Shown piece after piece: positions 22,823 through 34,806 of a stretch of 64,000 nucleotides of DNA. Within the stretch, counting starts at the first letter, position 1; the number at the start of each line of letters is the position of its first letter. The stretch is from NCBI GenBank assembly GCA_032988165.1, contig JANTQF010000106.1, positions 1 through 64,000 of the forward strand. The letters are read 5' to 3'. This DNA comes from Emmonsiellopsis sp. PD_33. Lineage: Eukaryota > Ascomycota > Eurotiomycetes > Onygenales > Ajellomycetaceae. Below the pieces are notes generated by a model that was not told the DNA's origin, did not search any database, and saw nothing but the letters and a program-made list of their open reading frames with translations. Made by a program: the position numbers and the translations under genes.

Positions 22823-24672
22823 GACGAAGATGCCACAGAACAGGGCGATATCCTACAACTTAGTGTAGCGGATTAGGAAATTATGTAGCCGGTAGGTGGA
22901 TGCGATGTATGTTGGTTTTGACAGTGCCGATAATGTAGCGAGGATGTTGGAGATGGTGGATTGGTAAGTTCGCGATATGTCCGTTTGATCAAAGGAAGGA
23001 ACTGGATAAGGTAGGAAGCGAGGTGTTTGAGAAGGTGATGGAGATATCATCAAGCTTGGCTCCATCTAACAGGGTGTTGCCTGACGAAGGAAAAGGAGAG
23101 CTATATAGATTCACTCATGCGAGGCTGACCTCCTGAGGAGGTGCTGTTTGAGCCATGGATGAAACATGGCACGTATTCGGTGATAAACGTGGCGGAGGGA
23201 ATAGAATCTCCAATAAAGCCATTCGAGACACCGTTGCTCGAATAAGGGCTGTCAATAAGTGAATAATGAATGAACATCAACAGAATGTGAGAACTGTCGC
23301 AGGTGAATTTCACGATCTGGCTTGCGTTGGACACAGAGTGTGTTTGTGGTGTTGATACAACCTGGGATAAACCAAACCTGTTTCGGGTTTCAATAAAGGG
23401 GATAACGGTCAATCAAAGGTGAATCCAACGGTAGATTCCCGCCATGCTTCCCGAAATGTTCCACCAAACCGGGAACTAAACTTAATTCCCGACATTCTGC
23501 AAAGAAAATTCGATCTATCTCGGTGGAGGGCCCAGGTTGGGTAATTATCATCGTCAAGTATCCGCGTGGAAACGGTTTGGCCAACGGCGAGTCCACCATG
23601 TAATATATAGTTACCGGTCGGCATCGACTAGTGGGGACACTGTGCACCGTCCAAGCAGATTCAAAACTCGAATACACAGTTCCGGTTATCGGAATGAGGA
23701 GCTGCTGTTATTCTGTGGATGATGCCCAGCCTTTCTTGGAGACAGGCGATGATTGTATGTTTGACGCCCTTCTGGCATCCGGGCAACCAATGCCTTTTAT
23801 ATTAGAGTAATCCACATGTCCCAATATATAGAGCGTAAAATCTCGCTATTTTGTTCGCAGCTCGCGATGTCAGATTGTTGAAAACAAGGTCCAAACGGCG
23901 CAACTACGCGAGTTCGGGAACCTTCTAAGCAATACGTTTCCACGTCAACGAAGATGCTTTGCAATATATCAGCGGGAAGACACACCAGACTGTTTGTTTC
24001 AGAGCTCATTTCCGTTCCATTTGACGGCTGGAAAATGCGCGTGGGATCGCGGACAAGACTACGAGATAAAATGTTGAATGGGCGGGAAGCAAACGGTCCA
24101 GCGCCAAGGCACAAGATGGTTGACAGTTAGGGATCCTGCACCTCGCACAAGGAACAGGTCATAAATCTCCTCGAGGACAAGGATTGATATTGATTGAAGG
24201 CAGCCAGCATGGCCAGGTCTTCCTGTACCATCCAGGGATGTAGCTTCTAAGTTGCAGGAGTTTTCAACAGCTTCAAGCAGAACAACAGTCTGTCTTGTCC
24301 ACACCAGGTAGAGGCCTCATGGAACATCAATCAGAACAAGCACCCAACACGCACAAGTTTGGAGTCGGGATGAAGTTATTTTGAAGTTATTTTGAAGTTA
24401 TTTTCCCCGCAAAACCCAATCCCCACAGTTGGAGTCTAAACTTAGGGTGCGCTAACCCCGAACGGGCCGTAAACACGTGTTTGCCGTCTCTCCAGCTTCC
24501 AAGCCGACGACATCATTGCCAACCCACGATGAGACGGGGGTGATCTCACTAGAAGTATCTCCGCTTTCTTGTTTTCTGCCGTGCGACATACCAAGCCCAT
24601 AGCGTCGCCCCGGATGCTAGCTTCACACTTTTACCTAGATGCTTGAAAGGGCAGAGCGCTGTGGAAACAGCA
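22823..24672. other. unresolved stretch with several minus-strand open frames
   Basis: Between the receptor and the next gene lie minus-strand frames at 23101-23412, 23390-23677, 23797-24114 and 24059-24304. I could not join them into a recognisable protein. The 23101-23412 frame ends with a Ser/Gly-rich tail. A local triple repeat of TTTTGAAGTTA sits near 24371-24400. This may be a decayed gene or a lineage-specific one. Confidence 0.35.
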
Positions 24673-24723
24673 GTAAGTTCGCCCTCTCGCCGCCTGTGGC
24701 TCGTTCTAACTCGTGCATTCTAG
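24673..24723 (+). other. probable 5' UTR intron
   Basis: GTAAGTTC at 24673 and TTCTAG ending at 24723 are good splice sites 20-70 bp before the ATG of the membrane-protein gene. An upstream ATG at 24639 would make a short upstream frame out of frame with the main one. Confidence 0.5.
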
Positions 24724-24745
24724 CTGCCAACACGATTATTTCACA

Positions 24746-26396
24746 ATGGCCGAGTCGAGGATGTCTTCCAGCGCGCTCCCTTCGAACCAAGCAGCATCGC
24801 AGACTGGCTCTAACCCCGCTGCGTCCGCGCCATACCTTCGTCATCGACCACTAGCCCGATCCGCCACCTCCTTTGGCGAACCCTCGTTTAGTCCTCCAGG
24901 CCCCGGCAGGTTGCGACGGAGCTCGACTTTCTCAGATACTGTCTCTGAAGCGCGCAATTCGATAAGATCTTCCACCGACGAGTTGTTTCTTCCTCGCGTG
25001 AACTCGAGGATCGCGCCGTTGAACCATGACAACGAGTCACATTGGCAGTCAGCCCCGCTTGCGCTCGCCCTGTTCCCCGCGGTTGGGGGCTTGCTTTTTA
25101 AGAATGGAAGTGCTGTAGCAACGGATATTACATTGTTAGTTCTGGCAGCCGTCTTCCTGAACTGGTCGGTTCGTTTACCATGGTTCGTACTCCCTGTGAT
25201 ATCTCCCCTGCCGACGGGACAATATCTGACGAAGGAATAGGGATTGGTACCGTTCCGCCCAGGAGGTCAACCAGCGGTTCCCCTCAGAAGATGACTTTGA
25301 CATGGACGTAATAATCGAAGAGCCAGAGGACGCGCAGGCCCCCGACGGAGAGCTCTCCACCACACAAGACCACCACAAACGTCCCGCAGCCACCGCCCCG
25401 GAATCCGACCAGGCAAAAGCTGCTAAAAGAGAATTGCGTTACCATGAACTCGTTGCGCTAGCCTCCTGCTTCATCTTCCCCATAATCGGCGCTTGGGTCC
25501 TGCATACGATCCGCTCCCAACTCTCGCGCCCCTCTGAAGGCCTCGTATCAAACTACAACCTAACCGTCTTCCTCCTTGCCGCGGAAATCCGTCCCTTCTC
25601 GCACTTGCTAAAAATGGTTCAAGGGCGCACCCTCTACCTCCAACGCGTTGTTGCCTCCTCATCCTCAACCACAACCACAGCTTCTGAAAAGGAGAAAATC
25701 GACGCCAGCAAAATCCGCGACCTCGCCACCCGCCTCGAGGAACTAGAAGCACACATCGCTGAATCCGCCGCACAAAAATATGACACCAACACCAACCCCT
25801 TCAATCCACCATCACCCAGCCACCAAAAACCAAACCAGAAACACCCCGAGGACCCCCACCTCGTCAGCCTCCGTAACTCCATAAAACCGGACCTTGAAGC
25901 GCTCAACCGCGCGATGCGCCGCTACGAGAAACGCACAGCCCTCACCGCCATCGAAACAGAGACACGTCTACAACAGCTAGAAAAACGAATAAACGACGCA
26001 ATCTCCCTCTCTGCAACTACACAGCGACGCAACAGTGCGGCGGAACGACGCTCCCCGTTGTTTATTTTGTTGGATTGGCTGTTTGCGGTTGTGGTGGTAC
26101 CGGTACGGATGGCGTGGGAGGTGGTGAGGATGCCGCATCGCTTTGCTGGGTGGTGTTTGAGGTGGGCCGTGGGGGTTTTGACGGCGGGGCTTGGTAGGGG
26201 GGGGGATGGGGATGAGGGGAGGGCTGGGAGGAAGGCCAAGGGTAGCGGGGAGGCGGATAAGAGAGGGGACAGGGGCTCAACGCGGTCCACTCCCGCCTCG
26301 CAGATTTCTATTACCAAGGGCGTGGGGCAGCTAGGGCCAGGCTCGAGCTTGTCAGGCGGAGGGAAGGTGTCTATGGCGACGATACCGGAGTTTTGA
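24746..26396 (+). CDS. conserved fungal multi-pass membrane protein, function unknown
   Basis: Two exons (24746-25182, 25241-26396) with a 58-bp intron encode 530 aa. The first 90 residues are Ser/Pro/Arg rich and disordered. Hydrophobic segments follow: APLALALFPAVGGLLF, ITLLVLAAVFLNW, LVALASCFIFPIIGAWVL and TVFLLAAEI. A coiled-coil-like stretch (IRDLATRLEELEAHIAE) comes next, then a second charged helix (QQLEKRINDAI), a membrane-associated part (LFILLDWLFAVVVVPV) and a Gly/Ser-rich tail. I do not recognise a named family; the layout suggests an endomembrane protein. The ATG at 24713 lies inside the leader intron, so 24746 is preferred. Confidence 0.75.
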
Positions 26397-27349
26397 AACG
26401 AGGGATATGTAATTTCGATTCACGATGATGTATGTTTTCATTTTGCTCCGTGGTTCGTTTCTCAGGTGTATCTATCTAGTAATACATGTATATATCCATC
26501 CCTTCTACGTGAGGTTTTTCTATAGCTAAACTAAACTAATTTCGTTTTGTATTGATTATATATACCCAGCTATCTCCAGAGGTTAATCTGTCGATGGCAT
26601 GCAATTAACATGAGGTTATCTCTACCTGCGCTAATCCCCACGCCTTAGAAGCGGCACTTCTTTCCCCCCTTCGTCTAAAAATCATCAATAAGAGTGAGTA
26701 ATTCATAACATTTTATAAGAAAGATAAGATATCACTGATTACAGTTATTTTATTATCAGTCAATAAATCAATCAATCAAGCATTCAACCAATCAATGTAT
26801 CGATTATATATCTATCAACTCAACAACATTCATACCAGAAGAAGATATCAATATGCGTGCGGTAAGAAACATCGCATATTCACTTCACGGCTCCATGGAC
26901 AGGTGCAAAAAAAAGGCAAAGAAAGAAAATATCTGTGAGTATATAGCTGGCCTATTATGTATATAAATAAGTAAAGTGAAATAAATTAGGCTGTGGATGA
27001 ATAGATAAATAAATAAGATAAGGGATAGGTGAGTGTGTCTTCCCATATGTGTATATATAGAATAGAGAAATAGGTTCAGTGAAGGGAATTTAAACAGGGG
27101 GGAAAAAGGGGGAGCGGGAGAAGGGGTAGGTAAGTAAGTGTTATGCAGGAAGGTGAAAAGGGAGGCGTGGTAGGGAAATCGATCTGAAAGGGAAAAGGGG
27201 GGGGCAATTGGTTTTTGTGGGGGGGTTGCATTCTTCTCTATCCATGAGATGGAGTAGATGCGCTAGATCTCAGCGGGGTAAATGTCCAAAAGATGACAGA
27301 AAATTACTTCTATAGCCACCAATATGAAGCCCCCCCCCCAGCCCCCTAG
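26397..27349. other. intergenic between convergent genes
   Basis: About 950 bp of AT-rich 3' flank with purine-rich runs (GGGGGAAAAAGGGGG near 27100 and G runs near 27200). No open frame above 60 codons has recognisable content. Confidence 0.5.
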
Positions 27350-28750
27350 TTAAACGCGGTTATCACCCGTCTGAGGCTGAATTTCTCCATCCGCCCCAAC
27401 AGCAACCGCAATCTTCCTCTTCGCAGTGCCCACCCCACTAACCCCCTTCTCCTGATTTTTCCCAAGCCACGGCTTCCTCGCCTCCCCCAACACCCTCCTA
27501 CCCAGATAATAGATCCCCTGGCCCAGCATAATCAGCACGAATGCAATCGGATACATCCAATGCACAGTATACTTGAACACATTAATCCCAATAATAACCC
27601 CCCAAAAATTACCCGTCAGCAGACTGATATTGAAAAACGCCGCAGACGCCAACCGGAACAATATCGGCGCCAGCGAATAGAATATAAACATGCAAAGTGT
27701 GAAACCCGTCAGGTAGCCGCCGACAGCGCCATTCCACACAGCGGTTGCGAACGATTGTCTGTCGAAGATGGCTGCCTGCACGCCGATGATGATCATACCG
27801 TAAAACCCCATCTGGCCCAATACTTCGTAGATCGGTCGCTTGCTGACAAAGTATTCCTCTGCGACATTCGTGACGCCGTAGAAGGTCGCACCGAGCAGAG
27901 CGAATAAGTCGCCCTTAACCTGGCGAGCGGCGGACGGAGAGTTGCCGCCGCCGCCGGTCAGGTGGTCAGAGCCGAAGAGAACACCCATGCCGCCGATGGC
28001 GACGAGGATTCCGAGGATTTGGGCCCAGTGGTAGCGCACGCGGAGGAGGAAGAAGGAGAGCACGACGACCATGACGATGGCCCAGAAGTTTATCAGTTGG
28101 GCGGAGAGGATGGTGGTGTACTGGTAGGCGAGGACGATGAAGTAATTTCCTTCGACGTCGCAGAATGCAAGGATTATATCTAGATGATGGGATGGTTAAT
28201 AGCGGTTCGCGACTATGATGACAGGGGTTTGGGGTGGAGGGCCGGGGGGGCTTGTATGTACATACATTTCCATCCATCTTTCAGCACAAGACGGAACCAG
28301 CCCTTGATACCGTAGCGATAGATGGTATAACCCGTGTATACCAGATTCAGCAGAACGTAGTTGAAAAGCGACTGGAAGGCTGGAATGGACGTTCCGGTGT
28401 TCGCGAGCAGTTGACTAAACGTGTTGGTGGAAGTGATGCAGAGGGCGAGGATTTGACTATTGAGGGACTCGCATTAGTATTGAATCCGCCCCTGGCAGAC
28501 GACGATGTATATATTGGGGAGCTAACCCAAGGAAAAGCACGATATAAAACTCCTTGGTCAAGAAGTACGCGAAATAGCCCTTCTTGCTCTCGTCCACCAC
28601 ATCGGCCGCGGCTGGTCCACCCTCCGCACCACCCTCAGTATCACTCGCGGCATTCGACAAGTCGCGCGAGTGCACATTGGCAACAGACACAACCGGTTTA
28701 GTATCAACGGCCGCGCTTTGGGCGTGGATACTATCTGCTCCTTCAGCCAT
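27350..28750 (-). CDS. SLC35F1/F2-type (DUF914) membrane transporter
   Basis: Three minus-strand exons (28527-28750, 28266-28456, 27350-28179) give 414 aa; introns of 70 and 86 bp fit the phase. After a 60-residue acidic N-terminus there are about ten hydrophobic helices. Characteristic pieces are QILALCITSTNTFSQLLA, ILAFCDVEGNYFIVLAY, QLINFWAIVMVVVLSFF, GDLFALLGATFYGVTNVAEE and HWMYPIAFVLIML. These are typical of the SLC35F1/F2/F6 group of the drug/metabolite transporter superfamily. Substrate is unknown from sequence. The start MAEGADS at 28750 is chosen over the upstream ATG at 28888 because that extension is hydrophobic and unlike the family. Confidence 0.85.
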
Positions 28751-31239
28751 AATTTGCGATCCGTGGTTTGGGCTGATGTCGGCAACGAGACTCAACGGGG
28801 CCAAGAAGAAACGAAAGGGAAGAATAGGGTATATACAGAAGACTAGGAAAGGGATGAATTGGAGCTTTACAAACAGAAGCAAGCGCAAAACTCCAAAAGT
28901 CGCTTGCTGTGAGGGCCAATTCCTTGCGGGATGAGAGGGTGAAGTTGGGGAGATCAGAAGAAGCGGAGGGGAAGTAGAAAAAGAAAAGATAAGACATCAC
29001 GTGCGATGAGGAGCCCTAATCAATCAGCGCCCAACCAGCACAGGGCTGACTTTCCTCAGAGCGCATCACGATGAGAAGTCGAGAAGTCCAGAATGACAGA
29101 CTGATGCTTGCTGGATATATCTGACTGCGCTGTAACCCGATGTTATCTCACGTCAAAATACGTCGTCCTGCCACACTGTCATACCGCCATTGTCAACTCC
29201 AACTCCACGACCCTGCATACATTGACCATTCCCACCGCAGATCTATATAACTTGAAAGCATCCATATACATAATATGCGCCTATTTACCCAGAAAAAAAA
29301 AACAGCCCCAAGATTCCCCCGACGTTCCAGAAACCTTACCCTCCCAGCCGTTCAATCCAACATACCGATACCATCCCTCTCCGCTCCACCTCCAGTACAT
29401 ATAAAGTTTACTTGGTACGTTCCACGCGCTTGATCCCGCAGCGTTTAAAAAGAATAAGAATAAATGGAAAAAAAATACCCGCCCCGGATCCAGAAACGTG
29501 TAACAGCGGGAATGGCACCTTGATTGAGCCGCAACCTGGTTGCCCCTTGTTTGTCTGGGGGAAATCCTGGGAGATTTGGAACAGAATATATGTATCGCGT
29601 TACATATGGACAGAAATCTAATGTTACGAGATTTGTTTCATGGACACGACGGACAGACGGGACTTGGTCGACGGATTTCAAAAGCAACCAACTGGCCTGG
29701 CTTGTCGTGTCCGCATTGTACTCGAGAAAAGGGAACAAAGACGATGACAAAGGACAGAGTAGTAGAGGAATGTCAAGGAATGCAATCAATGCCATTCATG
29801 CGTGGACAACAGCCTGGTGATAACATATGTCAATTCCCTAGGAGGATAATCCGTAGTTAAAGCAGATAATCCTTCACCATTCTACCCCTTTATATCAGCA
29901 TCTGGCAGGAAACCTGTTGTTGCGTGTTGCAGACCAAAAATCCCAGCATTGCTATCTAGACTGAGCAAAAAATAGAAACAGCATGGCAGGGCCCCGTTTA
30001 GCTATGTATGCACATTTGCCATTCATGAGCAAATCATACCATGCAAGGTACGCATTCAATCACGCTGTCTTGCGGTATTTGCTTATTTAGAAACGGCAGT
30101 GGTGGCGAGTCTGGTTGATATAGACATCAGAATGGCCGGCAGACGGGGGAAGTGCTTGGTTGGGTGTTAGCGGGAAAATATAGGGTTAGGGTATACTTCT
30201 AGCTTTGGTCTCAGGGGCGTATTGTTTGACTCTGGGGGTTTCAGGGCAGAGTGGCGGTACAGATAGGATTTGATGTATGGCAGCCGGGGAGCAAACCAGA
30301 CAGTCAGGGCGGCGGGTGGCGGGTGTTGACGAAACGCATCAACAGGGGGGAATAGCAGATAGCAGATAGCGGATAGCGGATAGTAGATAGTAGTAGCAGC
30401 AGCAGCATGCATAGAAAGCAGCCTACAGCCCTGGACATCCATATTGTCCGTGATATACAATACAATATAAAATGAAGTTGAAGTTCTGGTGTTCTCCACG
30501 CACGTCATCCGGGCCCAGCAGCCTAACCCAAAACGGCCGTCAACCACCTCTGCGGCTCTCCGTCTCCAACTCAACTCCGACTTGAACCCATCTCAACTCT
30601 CTCTCCATCGCCATCCTGCACCGTCTTGCGCCCGCTGCACTGTATCGTCTGCCGCGTGCTGCTTGTGTCCTTCGCTGTGCCGGCCGCTGTCCTGCTCTGC
30701 CCTTATCTGGCCGGCCCGCCCGCCCTGCGCCGCTTGAGTTTTCACCTCTGCAGCTCCAGCGATCGTGACACTCCTCGGCCGCCTCACCTTTCTCCACTCC
30801 GAACACCTAGCCTCCCGCGTCCGCTGCCACCTCGTCCTCATCCCGGATCGTCTCCTCCGCCACCCTGGTCTCCGATCGTTTGCTGTCGAAGCTACCAGCA
30901 CCCCGTTTCCCGTTTCCCGCCGCCCTCTCGCTTGCTCGTCGTCGCTGGTTCTCTTCACCAATTCTGTCGCGTGTCTGTCGCCTCGCATCCCCCTGCGCCA
31001 ATATCGGCCTGCCGAGGCGCCCCTGCTGCACAACGCCTGGTTTCTTGATCGCACTAACTAACCACCACCCGCCATATCTTCCGCAACTCCATATCGTAGC
31101 GCTAATCCCGCCATACCTCTCCGATCGCGACGCTTCCTAGACCCGTCCCGTCGAGATCGCGAGTACGGGCTGCGGCTCTCCTCACGCCGGTACGCTCGAC
31201 CCGAGTTGTCGCCGGAGTGACGAGACGCCCTTCGTCCAG
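28751..31239. other. long intergenic region, divergent promoters
   Basis: About 2.5 kb between the transporter (leftward) and psy2 (rightward). It contains an ATCACGTGC E-box near 28997, overlapping unidentified frames at 29412-29860, a CAG-like run near 30390-30405, and a pyrimidine-rich GC-rich leader at 30500-31200 that is open on both strands because of composition. I see no gene I can support; a non-coding transcript is possible. Confidence 0.4.
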
Positions 31240-34200
31240 ATGATGGCAAGCACGGTCCCGCCGCAACAAGAGCGCAAGCGGGTCAAGGTCTACGAATTGA
31301 GAGATAATGACTGGTTTGATCGCGGAACCGGCCTGTGCTCGACCCAATTCGTCGATGTAAGCTCTTCTTCGTTGTGGCCCCCGGTCGAGCTTTTACCTTA
31401 TCTCGTCTGCTCTCACGTGTTACCTTGTGGTCGCATCAAGGGATATGATGTGACGCAGTATTTGAGCTTTGCCAGACTCTGTACAATACGCGCTAAACAA
31501 CTACTAATCACTGCTTTGCTTAGGATGAACCGAAAATCTTCGTCGAATCGGAGGATGAGCCTGACCGGATGCTGTTGGAAACTAGCATTTCTAGGGATGA
31601 TGGATACCAGAAACAACAAGGTCCGACTGAGCCCTGCGCTGGAAATCAATCGCATGGACATATGCTGATACTGAGGACAGAGACGTTGATTGTGTGGACT
31701 GAGCAGAATGGCATTGATATGGCATTGAGTTTCCAGGAGGCTGAGGGGTGCGCGGCCATCTGGTACGTCTCTAACATTGTTCATTTCTCGTGCTATGGTT
31801 GTTCGATAGGGTTACTAATCGTTATATTCATTTGAAGGGACTTTATAAGCAGTATTCAGAGCAACGTGGTCCGGTACCCAGCGGCAGGTTAGTCGTGACT
31901 ACCCCACAAGATGATGATCAGGAATCCGGCTTCGAACGGCGCCGTTTGCTGACAACGAAGACCTTGTTACAGATGATTCGATTTCCGAAGACATCGACAA
32001 TAGCTTTACCAACCCTATCGTCCTCCCCCCTCCAGAACTTGGAAACCTCGCCGATATTGAAATGAAAATGCGCCATGCGAGCGCCATGCAACCATCCCGG
32101 GACTCCTTGACGAAATTTATAATGCGCGACGAATACATCCTAAAGCTTCTTCCTTTGGTAAATGACGCAGAAGACCTAGAAAGCCTTCCTGACCTACATC
32201 GACTGTGTAATATCATGAAATCCCTTATCCTTCTCAACGACAATTCAATTATCGAGCTTGTTGTGAGCGATCACGTTATCAGCGGAGTAGTTGGGGCGCT
32301 TGAGTGTATGTCTTATTGAACTACGTCTTTGTATGCGAAGGAGTTACTTACCTCTAGGGCGTTCTAGATGATCCTGATTTCCCAACCCACAAGGCAAACC
32401 ATCGACAGTACCTTAACGATCGCACCCGATACAAGGAAGTCGTCCCCATCAAGGACCCCATAATACTACGAAAGATTAGACACACTTGGCGACTACAGTA
32501 CCTCAAAGATGTTGTCCTCGCGCGAATCCTCGATGATCCTACCTTCTCCGTTCTCAACTCCCTTATATTCTTCAACCAAGTCGATATCGTGCAACATCTA
32601 CAAAGCAATACCCCCTTCCTCAATGAGCTATTCGCAGTATTTAATCCGAAGAATGTGGATAATAAGAGAAAGGAAGACGCAGTGCAATTTCTCCACCAAT
32701 GCGCCGCCATTGCGAAGAATTTACAGGCGCCTGCTCGGGCGAACTTATTTGCCAACTTTATCAGCCACGGACTCTTCTCCGTCATTGCGTATGCCGTGAA
32801 ACACCCCAACCCTGCCTTGCGGACCACGGGAATTGATATCCTAGTCGCGCTCCTTGATCACGATCCGCTTATGATGCGCGGATACATGCTCAAAGCTGTC
32901 AACGAGAACAAGGTGCCATTGACCGATACATTGATTGATCTACTCCATGCAGAAACGGATTTGGGAGTGAAGAACCAATTGGCAGATGCAATCAAGGTTC
33001 TCTTGGACCCCCATGTTCCCATTCAGGACCCCATGAGTAGAGCAGGAGCCGAATTCCTCACAAAACTACGCGCCCAGAATCCACTTCCAGATTCTTTCGT
33101 CCAGAATCATTTTGATGACTCTGCAAAACGGCTGTTTGCTCCCCTCAAAGAGCTAGAATCAAGACAAAGCCGTAAGATTCGGAACTCCCCGTTATATACG
33201 ACTGGCACAAAGCTGACTCTGCGCGTAACAGTTGATGATCTTACGTTTCAAGAAGCCTCGTTGCATTCGCATCTTGTTGATATCCTCACCTTTTTCGTTC
33301 GTCAGCATTATTTACGGTGTCGGGGTTTCATGCATGGCGAATCGCTAACGCCAAGAGTGGCGCAACTATTAACTGTGCCGCAAAAGCATTTGAAACTGAG
33401 TAAGCATGCTCTTCTTCTAGGATATCCCCGACTGAACCATTTTTGCTAACTTCACTGCAGCGGCATTGAAATTCTTTCGAACCTTGATAAGCCTGCAAGA
33501 TACCTTTTATGTTGCTCAGATGACACATAACAATATTTTCGAACTTATTCTGAATATTGTCTATGAAACGATGCCTCGAGATAATCTGCTAAATTCTGCA
33601 TGCTTGGAGCTTTTCGAATTCATCAAGCGAGAAAATATCAAAACCCTAATCAGCCACATTGTCGAGAAACATAGAGACGTACTCAAGGATATCACATATG
33701 TTGACACATTCCAGAATTTGATATTACGATATGATCAGATGCAGGGTTACGGTGCGCCAGAGATTGACGCAACATTATTCAGCCAAGACGAGTCGAGCAC
33801 ACCCAGAATGCTCGTCAATGGCGGCCAACGATGGCAGGGCGTCAGGGAGATGGATGCAGCCGAGGAGGAATACTTTGACACCTCAGATGACGAGGAAGAT
33901 GAGGTATGCTTCTCATCTGGCGAAGACATGCATACACACAGCAGACGATCATCAATGCTCATTGTCCACTCCGAACAGGAAAAGACACACATGGACCCGA
34001 CACCCGTCACCCTCAATGGCTCCGCATCCCCCATCGTCAAACCCCTTGTTGACTATCCCGACGACGATGACGAGGATGCCATGGATGTAAATATCCAAGA
34101 ACAACAGCCACTGCAATCATCTCTAGGCAATCAACTACCACCTGATAACCCATCTTCAGACCCCCTACTCACATCCGACCACCAAGCCAAGTCTGACACC

Positions 34201-34806
34201 CCAACGACACCCACCACATCGACCCCCTCTTCATCCGACCGTTCTATATCTCCACTCCCGCACTCCGCCACGGCGATTACAAATCATCGCACCCCGCCAA
34301 CGCGCTACTCTGAAAAACGCCGCCGCGAAGAAGACGATGACGACGACGAACTCGTCAAGCTCTCGTCGGGGACCAAACGACGCAGTTCAAGTCTTAGCAG
34401 CGTCGGATCTGCGGGAAGTGGAGTCGGCCTCCTACGGAGGAAGAAGAGCTTCACCGCTGCAGCTGCGGATGCCGAGAAATCGGGGAGGAAAGGCGACTCC
34501 ACGACTAGCGGGGGGAGGAAAATCGCGATTAATCTATCCTTGGCATCGTTGAAAAGGGCGAGTCCAGTGGCAGCTACAGAAACTGTAGATGTTAATCTAG
34601 ATGCGGAGGAGGGGCCCGATGGCGGGAATGTGGCTGATGTTGATATTTCTGAGAAGAAAGCGAGGGATTCTATAGAGGGTTCTAGTAGAGGGGTTGATGA
34701 TCGCCAGGCCGCGGGAACTGCTACGGCGGTTGATAGCGGCGATAGCGGTGGTGGAGGCGGAGGTCACAATGCTGCTGATGACGATGGTGGTGATGGGGTT
34801 AAATAG
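31240..34806 (+). CDS. psy2: protein phosphatase 4 regulatory subunit 3 (Psy2/SMEK)
   Basis: Seven exons give about 1023 aa: 31240-31356, 31524-31620, 31681-31762, 31838-31851, 31922-32305, 32368-33399 and 33461-34806. The N-terminus is the EVH1/PH-like domain (RVKVYELRDNDWFDRGTG, EPKIFVESEDEPDRMLLE, ALSFQEAEGCAAIW), which reads substrate motifs. The SMK-1 domain starts near residue 125 (SLTKFIMRDEYILKLLPLV; DPDFPTHKANHRQYL), then Armadillo-like helices to about residue 690. The tail is acidic and Ser/Thr rich with a basic KRRRE-like stretch. The subunit targets PP4 to DNA-damage and other substrates. The 14-nt exon 4 is my best fit; the alternative extends it to 31887 and leaves a 34-bp intron. 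Confidence 0.88.

Noticed and set aside
30489..31061. Several overlapping frames of 80-150 codons on both strands
   Set aside because: The region is GC-rich and pyrimidine-biased, so stops are rare in all frames. It is the psy2 leader/promoter.
31888..31921. 34-bp intron in psy2
   Set aside because: It is phase-compatible but too short for normal spliceosomal removal. The 70-bp alternative was preferred.
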